In this document: one piece after another, positions 14,840-16,306 of the stretch
How positions within the stretch are numbered: position 1 is the first letter of the stretch
Layout of the letters: every line of letters starts with the position of its first letter
Source of the DNA: Gemmatimonadota bacterium
GTDB taxonomy: Bacteria > GCA-2686955
Assembly: GCA_002686955.1 (NCBI GenBank)
Contig: NYZA01000069.1
Span: forward strand, 1-16,306
DNA length: 16,306 nucleotides
Reading direction: 5' to 3'
Position numbers and translations under genes: made by a program
The notes under the pieces: model-generated
Databases searched by the model: none
What the model saw: the letters and a program-made list of their open reading frames with translations, nothing else
What the model was told of the DNA's origin: nothing

Positions 14840-15483
14840 GCCGCCGGCCCCAGCTCAACCGTCGGCCAGCGCTCCGGTTCGTGAAACCAGCGCTGCGTCG
14901 GCGCCCAGGTTTGGTACTCGATCGCGTCGTCGGCGGGACGCTCGATCCGCGTCAGATTGAGTCGCATCTCGTGGGCGATCGGATCGGGTAGCTCGTCGAG
15001 AGGGACCGAGATCTCGGCCCTCCATCCTCCTTCCGATCGCGCGACGGAGGCCGTCAAACCTTCGAGATCGAAATCGGTCGAGCCCTCGAGAATGGGGCGG
15101 CCGCTCGTCGCGTCGACCCAGGCGTCATAGACGACGCCCGTCGGGCTGATCTCGATCTCGAGATAACGGTGCGAGCCTGAATCTGGGCACAGAAAGAGCT
15201 CGACGACCTCTTCCCGCCAGAGCGGTGCATCGCGCTCGGTCAACGTGGCGAAAGGACGCGGGTCGAGACAATCGAAGGACACGAAGAGCTTGGCGTGGCT
15301 CCACGCCAACCGAGCCCGTGTCGGACGAGTGGGGCGAGCGCCGGTCGCCATGACGCGCAGCGCGATCTCCGGCGCCGCTCGCCAGACCGCGTCATCCAAT
15401 GCCCCGTCGATCGCCGGGGGATCCGGGATCCACGGGATCGAAACGAGCGCGGTTCCCCATATCCGCTTCCAATCGCCCTTCAT
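14824..15483 (-). CDS. CBM9-like carbohydrate-binding domain protein
   Basis: This 219-residue protein consists of one CBM9-type (DOMON-like) beta-sandwich. Family signatures are PPAIDGALDDAVWRAAP at the start, RLAWSHAKLFVSFDCLD, WREEVVELFLCPDSGSHRYL, EIEISPTGVVYDAWVD, GGWRAEISVPLDEL and RLNLTRIER near the C-terminus. No signal peptide is evident, so secretion or surface display is unproven. ATG 15483 leaves a 10-bp gap after the transporter gene; a GTG at 15510 in the same frame would overlap that gene. The role is probably glycan binding or a diverged sugar-acting function tied to the upstream carrier gene. Confidence 0.82.
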   Translation of the reverse strand: MKGDWKRIWGTALVSIPWIPDPPAIDGALDDAVWRAAPEIALRVMATGARPTRPTRARLAWSHAKLFVSFDCLDPRPFATLTERDAPLWREEVVELFLCPDSGSHRYLEIEISPTGVVYDAWVDATSGRPILEGSTDFDLEGLTASVARSEGGWRAEISVPLDELPDPIAHEMRLNLTRIERPADDAIEYQTWAPTQRWFHEPERWPTVELGPAAQPGF

Positions 15484-15493
15484 CGCGGTCCGC

Positions 15494-16219
15494 TCATGAA
15501 ACCCCTCCACGCTCCTCGAGTCGATCGAGAGGCAAGAATAAGATCGGGATCAGTCCGGGGAGGGTGAGGCCGATCACGAGCACGAAGAAACCGACGTAGC
15601 CGAGCTGCGCCTGAGCGAAACCGCTGATCATCCCGGGCACCATCATGCCGAGCGCCATGATGCCGGTCGAGATCGCGAAATGAGAGGTCTTGTACTTGCC
15701 GATCGCGGAATACATCAGCACGACCGTAAACGCCGTGAAGCCGAGTCCGTAACCGAGTTGTTCCAGGGCGATGAGCGGATAGATCAGCGCGAGGGAGGGT
15801 TTGGCCAGCGCCATGTAGATGTAGACCAGATCGGGCCCTTTGAGCGCGAGAGCCATCGGCCAGATCATCCGTTTGAGGCTGAAGCGCGAGACCAGCCATC
15901 CGCCCGCGATCCCTCCCACGACCAGGCTCAGAACGCCGACGGTTCCCTGTACGATCCCGACCGTTTCGGTCGACAGCCCGAGTCCCCCGACTCCTGGTGC
16001 GTCGAGCAGAAAGGGAGCGGTCATCTTGGACAGAAACGCCTCGCCCAGCCGGTAGGTGAGGATGAAGGCCACCAGCACTCCGACCTTCTCCTGCGCGAAA
16101 TAGGTGCGGAACACATCCGCGAACTCACGGATGTGGGGGGCCAACCCTCGTACGACCCCTAGCCCGCATTTCTCACCAACTTTCTGCTGTGGCGGCGCAT
16201 CTCCGCACCCTGCCGGCAC
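15494..16219 (-). CDS. C-terminal half of an MFS transporter (5'-truncated)
   Basis: Residues from REFADVFRTYF onward match the second half of a sugar-type or AmpG-like MFS carrier. Six transmembrane helices are visible (VGVLVAFILTYRLGEAF, VGVLSLVVGGIAGGWLV, WPMALALKGPDLVYIYMA, LEQLGYGLGFTAFTVVLM, GIMALGMMVPGMISGF, FFVLVIGLTLPGLIPILFLP). Family members have twelve helices and over 400 residues; here the first six are absent. The open frame upstream of about residue 20 is simply the repeat read in this frame (PPQQKVGEKCGL), so homology starts right after the repeat edge at 16159. Most likely a gene fragment left by a rearrangement or by mis-assembly at the repeat; a TTG near 16143 could start a half-size protein. 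Confidence 0.75.
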   Translation of the reverse strand: MPAGCGDAPPQQKVGEKCGLGVVRGLAPHIREFADVFRTYFAQEKVGVLVAFILTYRLGEAFLSKMTAPFLLDAPGVGGLGLSTETVGIVQGTVGVLSLVVGGIAGGWLVSRFSLKRMIWPMALALKGPDLVYIYMALAKPSLALIYPLIALEQLGYGLGFTAFTVVLMYSAIGKYKTSHFAISTGIMALGMMVPGMISGFAQAQLGYVGFFVLVIGLTLPGLIPILFLPLDRLEERGGVS

Positions 16220-16240
16220 TTCCCCCCGTTTCGCTTTGTG
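16159..16240 (-). repeat. Right copy of the 82-bp inverted repeat pair
   Basis: This segment is the reverse complement of 1-82 with two differences. Both differences fall in one codon of the tail frame, changing Cys (left) to Arg (right). The identity boundary coincides with the TAG at 16161-16159. On its inner side lies the truncated transporter; on its outer side another 66 bases follow to the window end. Confidence 0.9.
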
Positions 16241-16306
16241 CGACGTGCAACCAGCACGCCTCCGCGCGAAACGGTGCGAAGCACCGCCAGGGCACGAATC
16301 TGCGCC
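16159..16306 (-). CDS. Possible 3' end of an unidentified gene entering from the right edge
   Basis: On the minus strand a frame is open from the window edge (16305) for 48 codons to the TAG at 16161-16159. It gives an Arg/Gly-rich tail containing RALAVLRTVSRGGVLVARR and ending SRKLVRNAG, and it covers the whole repeat. High arginine content is also what a non-coding GC-rich repeat would give by chance, so coding is doubtful. A small dyad CGGTGC/GCACCG (16272-16286) lies within it. Confidence 0.25.
   Translation of the reverse strand, partial: AQIRALAVLRTVSRGGVLVARRTKRNGGKCRQGAEMRRHSRKLVRNAG

Overview
The window is GC-rich, densely coded bacterial DNA. Signal peptides, sugar-directed enzymes and ABC-2 type permeases suggest a Gram-negative-type cell envelope. 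The gene content (a YgeW/YgeY pair, a COG4586/4587/3694 ABC set, a GH106-like glycosidase, a CBM9-like protein and a sugar-type MFS carrier) would fit an uncultured environmental lineage such as an FCB/PVC-type bacterium. No gene here fixes the phylum, so this is a weak inference. There are no rRNA, tRNA, CRISPR or transposase genes.

Layout, left to right. Positions 1-82 are one copy of an 82-bp repeat; an inverted copy, 80/82 identical, lies at 16159-16240. An intrinsic terminator (123-166) and a ~200-bp imperfect palindrome (193-394) follow. Next is a plus-strand run: a secreted type I phosphodiesterase/alkaline phosphatase superfamily protein (421-2139), a leader rich in palindromes, then ygeW-like carbamoyltransferase, ygeY-like M20 hydrolase, and a three-gene ABC exporter (ATPase plus two permeases) ending at 7578. 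The last five genes are nearly contiguous or overlapping and look like one operon. A minus-strand secreted chalcone-isomerase-like protein (7579-8136) abuts the exporter end to end. The 461-bp gap at 8137-8597 holds the most unusual signal: a candidate minus-strand structured RNA of ~210 nt with a plausible promoter, a rod-like fold, a C-rich apical loop carrying four CCTA units, and a strong terminator whose T-tract touches the Shine-Dalgarno of the downstream gene. A plus-strand NYN-LOTUS RNase-type gene (8598-9410) comes next.

The right half is mostly minus strand: an atypical SDR (13199-14254), a secreted beta-rich protein (12503-13099) and a large GH106-like glycosidase (9417-12506) coupled to it by a GTGA overlap. 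A small secreted cysteine-rich protein (14540-14839, plus) overlaps tail to tail with a CBM9-like protein (14824-15483, minus), which follows the C-terminal half of an MFS sugar-type transporter (15494-16219, minus). The transporter lacks its N-terminal half exactly where the right repeat copy begins.

Functionally, the left operon suggests processing of a carbamoyl- or amide-containing compound together with ABC-driven transport. The right side suggests uptake and breakdown of rhamnose-type or plant-type glycans. Substrates are not determined by the sequence.
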